Assembly: GCA_937892915.1 (NCBI GenBank)
Contig: CALBIC010000057.1
Coordinates: 1-46,202, forward strand
Origin: UBA5972 sp002430125
Lineage (GTDB): Bacteria > Pseudomonadota > Alphaproteobacteria > Rhodobacterales > Rhodobacteraceae
Direction of reading: 5' to 3'
DNA: 46,202 nucleotides
The notes beneath the pieces were generated by a model. It made no database searches and was not told the DNA's origin. It saw nothing but the letters and a program-made list of their open reading frames with translations. The position numbers were made by a program, and so were the translations under genes. Below are positions 33,150-40,331 of this stretch, in pieces; within the stretch, counting starts at the first letter, position 1, and every line of letters starts with the position of its first letter.

Positions 33150-34163
33150 ATGCTGAACTACACAATGCGACGATTGTTGTTCACCATCCCGACGCTTCTG
33201 TTCATCAGTTTGATTATTTTTCTGCTGTTGGATCTTGCGCCAAACGACCCAACCGGCGATCTGCCACTAACGATCCCACCGGAAGTACGCGAGAAAATCC
33301 GTATTTCGCTGGGATTAGGCGAACCAATCTGGGTGCGCTATCTGTTGTGGTGCAACCAGTTCTTTATCAACGAACCCCTGAACATGCTTGGTCATATGTT
33401 CAACACCTGCATTGGCGATTGCGAGAACCGTCTGCGCGTCAGTTCATGGTCGACCCGCTCGCCGGTTGGGGATTTGATCGCTGAACGGATGCCGCAAACC
33501 CTGTGGGTTGTTGGCATGTCCTATGTGATCGGCATCCTGATCGCCATACCAATTGGGGTCTATTCCGCCTATCGGCAATACAGCTGGTTTGATCAGGCCG
33601 GGACGTTCGTTTCAATGGTCGGCTTTTCGGTGCCGACATTCTTTACCGGGGTTCTGATGATCGTGATCTTCTCGGTGCATCTGGGCTGGTTTCCGTCGAA
33701 ATACGACACCCTGCATGTTGTGACAGACTGGGATAGTTTTGTGTTTCAGGTAAGGCAATCAATCATGCCGGTGTCTGTTCTGGCGCTGTATAACGCCAGC
33801 CAGATCAGCCGGTTCATGCGCGCGAGTATGCTGGACAACCTCAATCAGGATTATGTGCGCACTGCCCGTGCCAAGGGGATGACCGAGCAGGTCGTGGTTC
33901 TGGTGCATGTGCTGCGCAATTCATTGATCCCGGTGGTCACAGTTATCGCCCTTGGCGTGCCGCAAGTGTTTGGCGGAGCGATCATCACGGAGCAAGTGTT
34001 TTCAATCAACGGATTAGGCGCATTGTTGATTCTTGGCATTCAGGGGGCCGATATTCCTTTGGTGCAAACACTGACCTTTATATTCGCTGTGCTGATCGTG
34101 ATGTTCAACCTGATTGCCGATGTGCTTTACGGAATACTAGACCCAAGGATCCGCTATGACTGA
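33150..34163 (+). CDS. ABC transporter permease, DppB type
   Basis: This is a membrane subunit of the importer. The first segment (MRRLLFTIPTLLFISLIIFLLLDLAP) is characteristic of DppB. A ~60-residue periplasmic loop with three cysteines (LWCNQFF, NTCIGDCENR) precedes the conserved core. The coupling loop is DYVRTARAKGMTEQVVVLVHVLRNSL, and the C-terminus DPRIRYD is typical. Length is 337. Its stop overlaps the next permease start by eight bases. The cysteine-rich loop could hold a disulfide outside the membrane. Confidence 0.92.
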   Translation: MLNYTMRRLLFTIPTLLFISLIIFLLLDLAPNDPTGDLPLTIPPEVREKIRISLGLGEPIWVRYLLWCNQFFINEPLNMLGHMFNTCIGDCENRLRVSSWSTRSPVGDLIAERMPQTLWVVGMSYVIGILIAIPIGVYSAYRQYSWFDQAGTFVSMVGFSVPTFFTGVLMIVIFSVHLGWFPSKYDTLHVVTDWDSFVFQVRQSIMPVSVLALYNASQISRFMRASMLDNLNQDYVRTARAKGMTEQVVVLVHVLRNSLIPVVTVIALGVPQVFGGAIITEQVFSINGLGALLILGIQGADIPLVQTLTFIFAVLIVMFNLIADVLYGILDPRIRYD

Positions 34164-35061
34164 CGCTGCCGCCGAGAAAAGCTCCACCCGTTCGCAATGG
34201 GCCGATGTCTGGGACCAGTTCAAAACCCACAGGGGTGCCGTGATCGGCATGGCCTTTTTCGTCTTTATCTGTTTGGCGGTATTGCTCGGGCCGTATCTGT
34301 GGACGCTGGACAGCAATTTTATCGACATTCGCTCGAAAAATCAGGGGCCAAGTTTCGCGCATCCATTGGGCACCGATCAATTGGGGCGCGATACATTTTC
34401 GTCGGTTCTGCAAGGCGGACGGGTGTCGCTGGCGGTGGGCGTGGTCGCGATGGCGCTGGCGTTGTTTCTGGGAACCCTGGTTGGCGTGGTCGCAGGCTAT
34501 TTCCGCAAGCTTGACGGGCCGTTGATGCGCCTGACCGACCTGTTTCTGGCCCTGCCTATCCTGCCTCTGCTGCTGGTCATCATCATGTTGTTTCGCGACA
34601 CCTTGCGCGGGCTGTTCGGGCCGGAAACCGGGATATTCATCCTGATCGTTTTTGTCATCGGCATCACCAGCTGGATGCATACGGCAAGGATTGTGCGCGG
34701 TGACGTGCTGGCCCTGAAAGAACAGGAATTCGTGCTTGCCGCGCGCTCGATCGGCACTCCGTCGCGTCGAATGATCCTGCGCCATATCCTGCCCAACGTG
34801 ATGAGCCCGATCATGGTTTCAGCAACTCTGGGCATCGCCAACGCGATCATCACCGAAAGCGCTTTGTCGTTTTTGGGGCTGGGATTTCCATCGGATTTTC
34901 CGACCTGGGGCCGGCTGTTGTTTGACAGCACCAATTTCATGACCCTCAATCCCGAACGGGTGATCTGGCCGGGCCTTGCGATTTCCCTGACGGTTCTGTC
35001 GGTCAATTACATGGGTGACGGCCTGCGCGATGCATTGGATCCTCGCATTCGGGGCCGCTAA
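34156..35061 (+). CDS. ABC transporter permease, DppC type
   Basis: This is the partner permease, 301 residues, with the normal DppC build: one N-terminal membrane segment (VIGMAFFVFICLAVLLGPYLW), LGTDQLGRDTFSSVLQGGR, the coupling loop EFVLAARSIGTPSRRMILRHILPNV, and FLGLGFPSDFPTWGRLL. It ends DPRIRGR. It has the length expected for the family and serves as a contrast to the enlarged DppC at 10893. It is the last gene of the importer operon; a repeat-like sequence follows within 3 bases. Confidence 0.92.
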   Translation: MTDAAAEKSSTRSQWADVWDQFKTHRGAVIGMAFFVFICLAVLLGPYLWTLDSNFIDIRSKNQGPSFAHPLGTDQLGRDTFSSVLQGGRVSLAVGVVAMALALFLGTLVGVVAGYFRKLDGPLMRLTDLFLALPILPLLLVIIMLFRDTLRGLFGPETGIFILIVFVIGITSWMHTARIVRGDVLALKEQEFVLAARSIGTPSRRMILRHILPNVMSPIMVSATLGIANAIITESALSFLGLGFPSDFPTWGRLLFDSTNFMTLNPERVIWPGLAISLTVLSVNYMGDGLRDALDPRIRGR

Positions 35062-35063
35062 GA

Positions 35064-35097
35064 AATTCTGGCCTTCGGCGAGGATATTTAGAAAAGA
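35064..35097. repeat. Gene-end repeat relative, AAATATCC type
   Basis: CTGGCCTTCGGCGAGGATATTTAG lies directly after the permease stop. Read on the other strand it gives TAAATATCCTCGCC, which resembles the AAATA(C/T)-CC-GG start of the elements at 24229 and 40232, though without the GC hairpin. The relation is weaker than between those two. Confidence 0.35.
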
Positions 35098-35123
35098 AAG
35101 AGCCATATTTTCAGACCAATTAT

Positions 35124-35148
35124 ATGCTGCGCCGTTACGCCGTAGCAT
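35124..35148. promoter_or_regulatory. Imperfect palindrome upstream of TRAP operon
   Basis: ATGCTGCGCCGT-t-ACGCCGTAGCAT pairs at 10 of 12 positions. It lies 172 bases before the TRAP binding-protein gene in a gene-free stretch (35062-35319). A regulator site is possible; nothing else in that stretch was recognised. Confidence 0.3.
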
Positions 35149-35319
35149 AGGTTTCTGGTGCGGCTATAACAAAAACTTATCGGTGTTGGATCGTTTTGAA
35201 CTCGCGTTTTTGCCTCGATTTGCGGCAATATACCAAAAGGGATGGCGTATCATTTTCTAATCGTTTCGTGCTATCATTCGTCAGGCTATTTATAACAGCC
35301 AAAATCGGGAGGAGACTTT

Positions 35320-36360
35320 ATGTCCACATTTACCAAACTATTGGCCGCGACGGCCACTGCGGCGGTTGCGCTGGCTTCGGCAAGCGGGGCTTTCGCTCAG
35401 GACTATACATTCAAACTGCACCATCTTTTGGGCGCAAAAGCCCCGGCACAGACCAAAATGCTGGAGCCTTGGGTCAAGCAGGTCGAAGCGAATTCTGGCG
35501 GTCGCGTGCATATCGAAATCTACCCGGCCATGTCGCTGGGCGGCAAACCACCGGAATTGATCCAACAGGCCCGCGACGGCGTGGTCGATCTGATCTGGAC
35601 CGTGAACGGCTATACGCCGGGTCTGTTCCCACGCACCGAAGTGTTCGAATTGCCGGGCGTTTATACCAATAATACCGTCGCCACCAATCTGGCGATGTAT
35701 GACATGTTCGAAAGTGACCTCAAGCAGGAATATACCGGCCTCGAGGTTATGTGGCTGCATGTTCATGCCGGTCAGGCGATCATGACGGTGGACAAACCTG
35801 TGCATTCGCCTGCCGATTTGGAGGGCCTGAAAATGCGCATTCCATCGCGCACCGGCGCTTGGGTAATCGAAGCGCTGGGCGCGGTTCCGCTGGCCACACC
35901 AGTACCCGACGTGCCTGCCGCCCTGTCCAAAAAAACCATCGACGGCACGTTGCTGCCTTGGGAAATCATCCCGCCGTTGAAGTTGCAGGACCAGGTCAAC
36001 TATTTCACCGAAGGCTTTGATAAAGCCCGTCTTGGCACCACCACGTTCCAGGTCTCGATGAACAAGGCCCGTTGGGACGGTTTGCCCGACGACATCAAAA
36101 AGGCATTCAGTGACGCCTCGGGTCGTGACTGGTGGGCCACGGTTGGCGAATACTGGCGCGCATCGGATGATTTCGGTATTTCGCTTGCCGAAAAAGCCGG
36201 GAAAACCCACACGATGCTGACAGAGGCCGAAACCAAAGTTTTCTTTGACGCACTGGAACCGGTTATCCAGCGCTGGGAAGACGAAGTTGCCAAATCCGGC
36301 ATCGACGGCGCGGCACTGGTCAAGAAAGCTCGCGAGCTTTCCGCCAAGAACGCAATGTAA
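35320..36360 (+). CDS. dctP: TRAP transporter solute-binding protein (DctP/TAXI-independent type)
   Basis: This is the periplasmic receptor of a tripartite ATP-independent transporter. A Sec signal (MSTFTKLLAATATAAVALASASGAFA) precedes the mature DctP fold. The ligand-binding arginine is in the KMRIPSRTGAWVIEALGAVP segment, which pairs with the carboxylate of organic acid substrates in this family. GGAGGAG precedes the start. Length is 346. DctQ begins immediately after its stop. DctP proteins bind many carboxylates; TRAP receptors of the TarP type bind coumarate and relatives. The nearby feruloyl-CoA synthetase makes an aromatic acid a reasonable guess. Confidence 0.93.
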   Translation: MSTFTKLLAATATAAVALASASGAFAQDYTFKLHHLLGAKAPAQTKMLEPWVKQVEANSGGRVHIEIYPAMSLGGKPPELIQQARDGVVDLIWTVNGYTPGLFPRTEVFELPGVYTNNTVATNLAMYDMFESDLKQEYTGLEVMWLHVHAGQAIMTVDKPVHSPADLEGLKMRIPSRTGAWVIEALGAVPLATPVPDVPAALSKKTIDGTLLPWEIIPPLKLQDQVNYFTEGFDKARLGTTTFQVSMNKARWDGLPDDIKKAFSDASGRDWWATVGEYWRASDDFGISLAEKAGKTHTMLTEAETKVFFDALEPVIQRWEDEVAKSGIDGAALVKKARELSAKNAM

Positions 36361-36861
36361 ATGGCTGAAATGCTGCCAAAAACAGGAACGGGGCCTTCGG
36401 GCCTCGTTTCGCGTATCATCACTGGTTGGGCGCTGCTGGGCGGTGTATTGTTGCTGGCAGTTGTTCTGATGAACACCTATTCCATCATCGGCAACCAGTT
36501 CAACCTGCCCTTCCCCGGCGATTTCGAGATGACCGAGATCGGCATCGCAATCGCTGCGTTCAGTTTCCTGCCGTACTGCCAGTTGACCGACGCCAATGTG
36601 ACCGCTGACATTTTTACCGCCCGCGCCTCGCGTCGATGGATAGCGATTTTTACGCTGGCGGGGGCTGTTGTGGCTTTACTTTTCAGCCTCTTACTGATGT
36701 GGCGGATGTATGCTGGCATGCTCGACAAAAAGCAATACGGTGAGATTACCGCCATTCTGGCCTTTCCCTATTGGCTGGCTTACGCGCCCTGCCTGATTTC
36801 GCTGGCGTTGCTAGCCTTGGCGGCGCTTGTTACGTTGCGCGATTCTGCGCGCCAGATCTGA
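36361..36861 (+). CDS. dctQ: TRAP transporter small membrane subunit
   Basis: This four-helix subunit links the binding protein and large permease. Hydrophobic segments lie near residues 18-38, 54-70, 88-110 and 130-153. The motif FPGDFEMTEIGIAIAAFSFLPYCQ is typical of DctQ. It starts directly after the dctP stop (TAA followed by ATG), without a spacer, so translation is probably coupled. Length is 166. Confidence 0.9.
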   Translation: MAEMLPKTGTGPSGLVSRIITGWALLGGVLLLAVVLMNTYSIIGNQFNLPFPGDFEMTEIGIAIAAFSFLPYCQLTDANVTADIFTARASRRWIAIFTLAGAVVALLFSLLLMWRMYAGMLDKKQYGEITAILAFPYWLAYAPCLISLALLALAALVTLRDSARQI

Positions 36862-36870
36862 GGGCCTTAC

Positions 36871-38226
36871 ATGGATGCTTTGCTAATCGGTTTTTCGGGC
36901 CTCGGCATGCTTGTGCTGCTGATCGCGCTCAGAATGCCCATTGCATATTCGATGATCCTGGTCGGCGGGATTGGCGTTACAATTCTGAATGGCCCGGCGA
37001 TTTTCTTCAGCCAATTGAAAACTTTGGCCTATGGTCAATTCTCGATCTACGATCTGTCGGTCGTGCCGATGTTCGTTCTGATGGGAAATATCTCGACCAA
37101 GGCGGGATTAAGCCGCGCTTTGTTCAAGGCCGCGTCAGTCTGGCTTGGCTGGATGCGCGGTGGCGTGGCAATGGCCGCGATTGCCGCCTGTGCCGGCTTT
37201 GGCGCGGTCTGTGGTTCATCGCTTGCCACCGCCTCGACAATGGGTCAGGTCGCCCTGCCAGAGCTTGCACGCTATAAATACTCCGGCTCGCTGGCCACAG
37301 GAACGCTGGCCGCTGGCGGGGTTCTGGGCATTCTGATCCCACCATCCGTCGTGTTGGTAATCTATTCGGTGATCGTCGAGGCCAATATCGTCACCATGTT
37401 TGCCGCCGCCATGATCCCCGGCATCATCGCCGTGATATTTTTCATCCTGACGATTGCAATTTACGTGCGTTTCCGCCCTGAAAGCGGCCCGGCAGGCGAA
37501 TTGGCAGCGCGCGCGGAATTCATTTCGGCAACCATTAACGTGATACCGGTCATGTTGATTTTCGGTCTGGTCATCGGCGGTATCTATTTCGGGTTTTTCA
37601 ACCCAACCCCGGCGGCTGCCATCGGGGTTTTTCTGGTTTGGCTTTACGGCACTCTGCGCGGCTTCGTCAAATTGCAGGAACTGAAAGACGCCTTGCTTGA
37701 AACCGCCAAGACCACCGGCATGATCTACATGATCCTGCTGGGGGCCGAGATGCTGAAAATCTTCATGTCGCGCGGTGGCGTTCCGCAGGCTGTTGCCGAA
37801 TGGATGGGCAATTCCGGTCTCGCGCCCCTGACAGTTCTGATCCTGCTGCTGGTCGCCCTGATCTTTCTCGGTATGCTGATGGACAGCCTGTCGATGATCC
37901 TGCTGGCGGTTCCGTTCTTTTGGCCAGTTCTGGTGACTTTGAATGGTGGCGACTACGTATCTGCCGAAGCTGCCGGCTTTGGTATGACAAGCGAAGACCT
38001 GAAAATCTGGTTTGGCGTCCTCGCGCTGATTGTGGTGGAGCTTGGCCTGATCACGCCACCCGTGGGGATGAATGTTTTTGTGATTTCCGCTATGGCCAAA
38101 GAAGTCCCAATGTCGGAAACTTTCAAAGGCGTGATGCCGTTTTTTCTGGCAGAAATGGTGCGTGTCGCGGTACTGGTTGCCTTTCCTTCGATAACCTTGT
38201 GGCTGCCACGAATGCTGGCCGGATAA
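36871..38226 (+). CDS. dctM: TRAP transporter large permease subunit
   Basis: This large subunit carries the sodium-coupled transport path. It has about twelve membrane segments and family motifs VPMFVLMGNIS, GCAGFGAVCGSS-like ACAGFGAVCGSSLATA, GGVLGILIPPSVVLVIYSVI and the late LGLITPPVGMNVFVIS. Length 451 is typical. GAGGG precedes the ATG. It lies nine bases after dctQ, completing a normal P-Q-M transporter, and is followed by a methyltransferase-like gene after 25 bases. Confidence 0.94.
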   Translation: MDALLIGFSGLGMLVLLIALRMPIAYSMILVGGIGVTILNGPAIFFSQLKTLAYGQFSIYDLSVVPMFVLMGNISTKAGLSRALFKAASVWLGWMRGGVAMAAIAACAGFGAVCGSSLATASTMGQVALPELARYKYSGSLATGTLAAGGVLGILIPPSVVLVIYSVIVEANIVTMFAAAMIPGIIAVIFFILTIAIYVRFRPESGPAGELAARAEFISATINVIPVMLIFGLVIGGIYFGFFNPTPAAAIGVFLVWLYGTLRGFVKLQELKDALLETAKTTGMIYMILLGAEMLKIFMSRGGVPQAVAEWMGNSGLAPLTVLILLLVALIFLGMLMDSLSMILLAVPFFWPVLVTLNGGDYVSAEAAGFGMTSEDLKIWFGVLALIVVELGLITPPVGMNVFVISAMAKEVPMSETFKGVMPFFLAEMVRVAVLVAFPSITLWLPRMLAG

Positions 38227-38251
38227 AAACTTACTGACAGGAGTCCTTGAA

Positions 38252-39367
38252 ATGACCAAACCAACCCCTCCCTTTCGCGCCGACCATGTTGGCAGCCTGT
38301 TGCGCCCACAAAGCGTTGTAAACGCGCGCAAACAGCATTTTCAGGATCACAGCTTGTCGGCCGAAGGCCTGTCCACAGTGGAAGATGCGGCCATTCCCGA
38401 CCTGATTAAAATGCAGGAAGATGTCGGGCTGAAAGCCGTCACCGATGGCGAGGCGCGACGTTCATTCTGGCATTATGATTTCATGGGGATGCTAACCGGC
38501 CTTGATCTGGAAGAACGCGACGAAGGTGTGCAGTTTGCCGGTGTAAAACTGCGACCAATTTTCCCCACCATCACCGCCAAGCTGGATTTCCCCGACGATC
38601 ATCCAATGCTTGAGCATTTCAAGTTTGTCGCCGCCAACACCAAAGTTACGCCTAAAATCTCGATCCCCGGTCCAAGCTGTTGCCATTTCCGCACCGCCCC
38701 GAAAGATATCTCCGTGGCCGAATACAAAGACCCCGACGCCCTGTTCGCCGATATCGCCGCGACTTACAAAAAGGCCGTCGCCAAGTTTTACGAAGTGGGC
38801 TGTCGGTACTTGCAAATGGACGACATCTTTTTTGCCTATCTGTGTGATCCCAAACACCGTGCCGATAAAGTAGCGCAGGGTCAGGACCCGGACGTTCTGA
38901 TCGACAAATACGCTTGGATGATGAACGAAGCGATCAAAGACCGGCCGGCTGATATGCTGATCGGTATGCATATGTGCCGTGGCAACTTCCGTTCGACCCA
39001 TGCCGCAACCGGTGCCTATGATCCGGCTGCCGACGCGGTGTTCAACAAAACCGGTGTCGATATTTTCTTCATGGAATATGACACAGACCGCGCCGGCGGG
39101 TTAGAGCCGTTAAAGCTGCTGGCCAAAGGAAAACAACGGGTTCTGCCGGGGTTCATCACCACCAAAACCGCCGAGCTAGAAAGCATCGACAGTCTGAAAG
39201 CCAAGTTCGACGAGGCCAGCAAATACGCCGATATCGATCAGCTTGGTATCGCCCCGCAATGTGGCTTTGCCTCAACCGAAGAAGGCAATTCGCTGACTTA
39301 TGATGATCAGCGCCGCAAGCTGGAACTGGTGGTCAACGTTGCCACTGAAATCTGGGGCGGCGTTTAA
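38252..39367 (+). CDS. Core-MetE-like (cobalamin-independent methionine synthase II family) protein
   Basis: The 371-residue protein matches the C-terminal catalytic half of MetE only. All four zinc ligands expected from E. coli MetE appear present: His and Cys in GMHMCRGNFR, Glu in FFMEYDTDRAGG, and Cys in PQCGFASTEEGN. DGEARRSFWHYDF near residue 65 and FRADHVGSLLRP at the start are typical of the YxjG-like branch. That branch transfers methyl groups to a thiol but lacks the N-terminal folate-supporting half of MetE. It is cotranscribed with a TRAP importer and a crotonase, close to feruloyl-CoA synthetase. So handling of a methyl group from the imported compound is conceivable but unproven. 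Confidence 0.85.
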   Translation: MTKPTPPFRADHVGSLLRPQSVVNARKQHFQDHSLSAEGLSTVEDAAIPDLIKMQEDVGLKAVTDGEARRSFWHYDFMGMLTGLDLEERDEGVQFAGVKLRPIFPTITAKLDFPDDHPMLEHFKFVAANTKVTPKISIPGPSCCHFRTAPKDISVAEYKDPDALFADIAATYKKAVAKFYEVGCRYLQMDDIFFAYLCDPKHRADKVAQGQDPDVLIDKYAWMMNEAIKDRPADMLIGMHMCRGNFRSTHAATGAYDPAADAVFNKTGVDIFFMEYDTDRAGGLEPLKLLAKGKQRVLPGFITTKTAELESIDSLKAKFDEASKYADIDQLGIAPQCGFASTEEGNSLTYDDQRRKLELVVNVATEIWGGV

Positions 39368-39448
39368 TCGGTCAGGGCGCGGTTCAGTATTGCGCCTTTA
39401 TTGTTATTGCGTGTAACAATTACCGTCCAACACAATAACCGAGGCCAG

Positions 39449-40222
39449 ATGACCCATCCAGAAGACATCCTGAAAATCGATGTACAGGACAGCATCGCGG
39501 TTTTGACTCTGAACCGCCCGGCAAAGCGCAACGCGATGTGCGACGAATTGCTGGGCGCGATTGACGCCTTTTTCAGCCGTCCGCCCAAAGACGTGCGCGT
39601 GGCTGTCATGACTGGCACGGCTGGGCATTTTTGCTCGGGACTGGATCTGTCAGAACATGTGGTACGCAGTGCCGAGGCTACACTTTATCACTCGCGCAAC
39701 TGGCACGGCGTGATGGACCGTATCCAGTTTGGCGGCCTGCCGGTGATTTCCGCGATGTTCGGTGCTGTGATCGGTGGCGGACTTGAACTTGCAACCTCAA
39801 CCCATGTGCGTATCGCCGAACCCTCGACCATCTTCCAACTGCCCGAAGGTCGTCGCGGCATCTATGTCGGCGGTGGTGCCACTGCACGGGTCAGCAAGAT
39901 CATCGGGTCGGACCGGATGACCGAAATGATGCTGACGGGTCGCAAATATGACGCGGCTCAGGGCCTTGCCCTTGGCCTTGCACATTATGCCGTCAGCCAA
40001 GGCGAGGCCCTGCCGCTGGCCATGGATCTCGCCGCCAAAATCGCCCGCAACGCGCCACTATCAAACTACATGATGATCCAAACCGTCAGCCGGGCCGAAG
40101 ATATGTCAAAGTCTGACGCGCTTTATCTGGAAAGCCTGTCTGCCGCAGTGTCACAAACCACGCCTGATGCCGAAGAAGGCCTAAAAGCCTTCCTTGAAAA
40201 ACGCTCACCTAAATTCCGCTAA
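39449..40222 (+). CDS. Enoyl-CoA hydratase (crotonase family) with both catalytic glutamates
   Basis: Unlike the crotonases at 14698 and 23419, this protein keeps both hydratase glutamates: GAVIGGGLELATST and the PE of FQLPEGRRGIY. GHFCSGLDLSEH forms the oxyanion region. It should therefore hydrate a 2-enoyl-CoA. It does not resemble hydroxycinnamoyl-CoA hydratase-lyase proteins I recall, which argues for beta-oxidative rather than retro-aldol chemistry. ATG 39449 has a GAGG upstream; the frame from 39401 extends into the leader. Length is 257. It is the last plus-strand gene before the convergent CoA-ligase operon. Confidence 0.85.
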   Translation: MTHPEDILKIDVQDSIAVLTLNRPAKRNAMCDELLGAIDAFFSRPPKDVRVAVMTGTAGHFCSGLDLSEHVVRSAEATLYHSRNWHGVMDRIQFGGLPVISAMFGAVIGGGLELATSTHVRIAEPSTIFQLPEGRRGIYVGGGATARVSKIIGSDRMTEMMLTGRKYDAAQGLALGLAHYAVSQGEALPLAMDLAAKIARNAPLSNYMMIQTVSRAEDMSKSDALYLESLSAAVSQTTPDAEEGLKAFLEKRSPKFR

Positions 40223-40231
40223 TCTTTTCGG

Positions 40232-40274
40232 TGCAAATATCCTGGGGGGTCGCAGGGGGGCAAAGCCCCCCCGC
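40232..40274 (+). repeat. Gene-end repeat with terminator hairpin (copy 2)
   Basis: TGCAAATATCCTGGGGGGTCGCA is followed by GGGGGGC-aaa-GCCCCCC, a 7-bp all-GC stem with a triloop. It starts 10 bases after a crotonase stop, as does the copy at 24229. It lies between convergent genes (40222 and 40332) and may end transcription from the plus strand. Confidence 0.6.
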
Positions 40275-40331
40275 CCGGTCAATTTATCGATCCACAAAAC
40301 AAACGACCAGGCTTTCGAGGTGACGCTTGCG

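Noticed and set aside
37216..38331. Long open frame antisense to dctM
   Set aside because: The opposite strand is a clear dctM gene with membrane segments. The antisense frame gives a His/Gln-rich product without a domain, as expected from codon bias.
39449..40222. Hydroxycinnamoyl-CoA hydratase-lyase (vanillin-forming)
   Set aside because: The sequence does not match the pattern I know for that group, whereas the general hydratase glutamates are both present.
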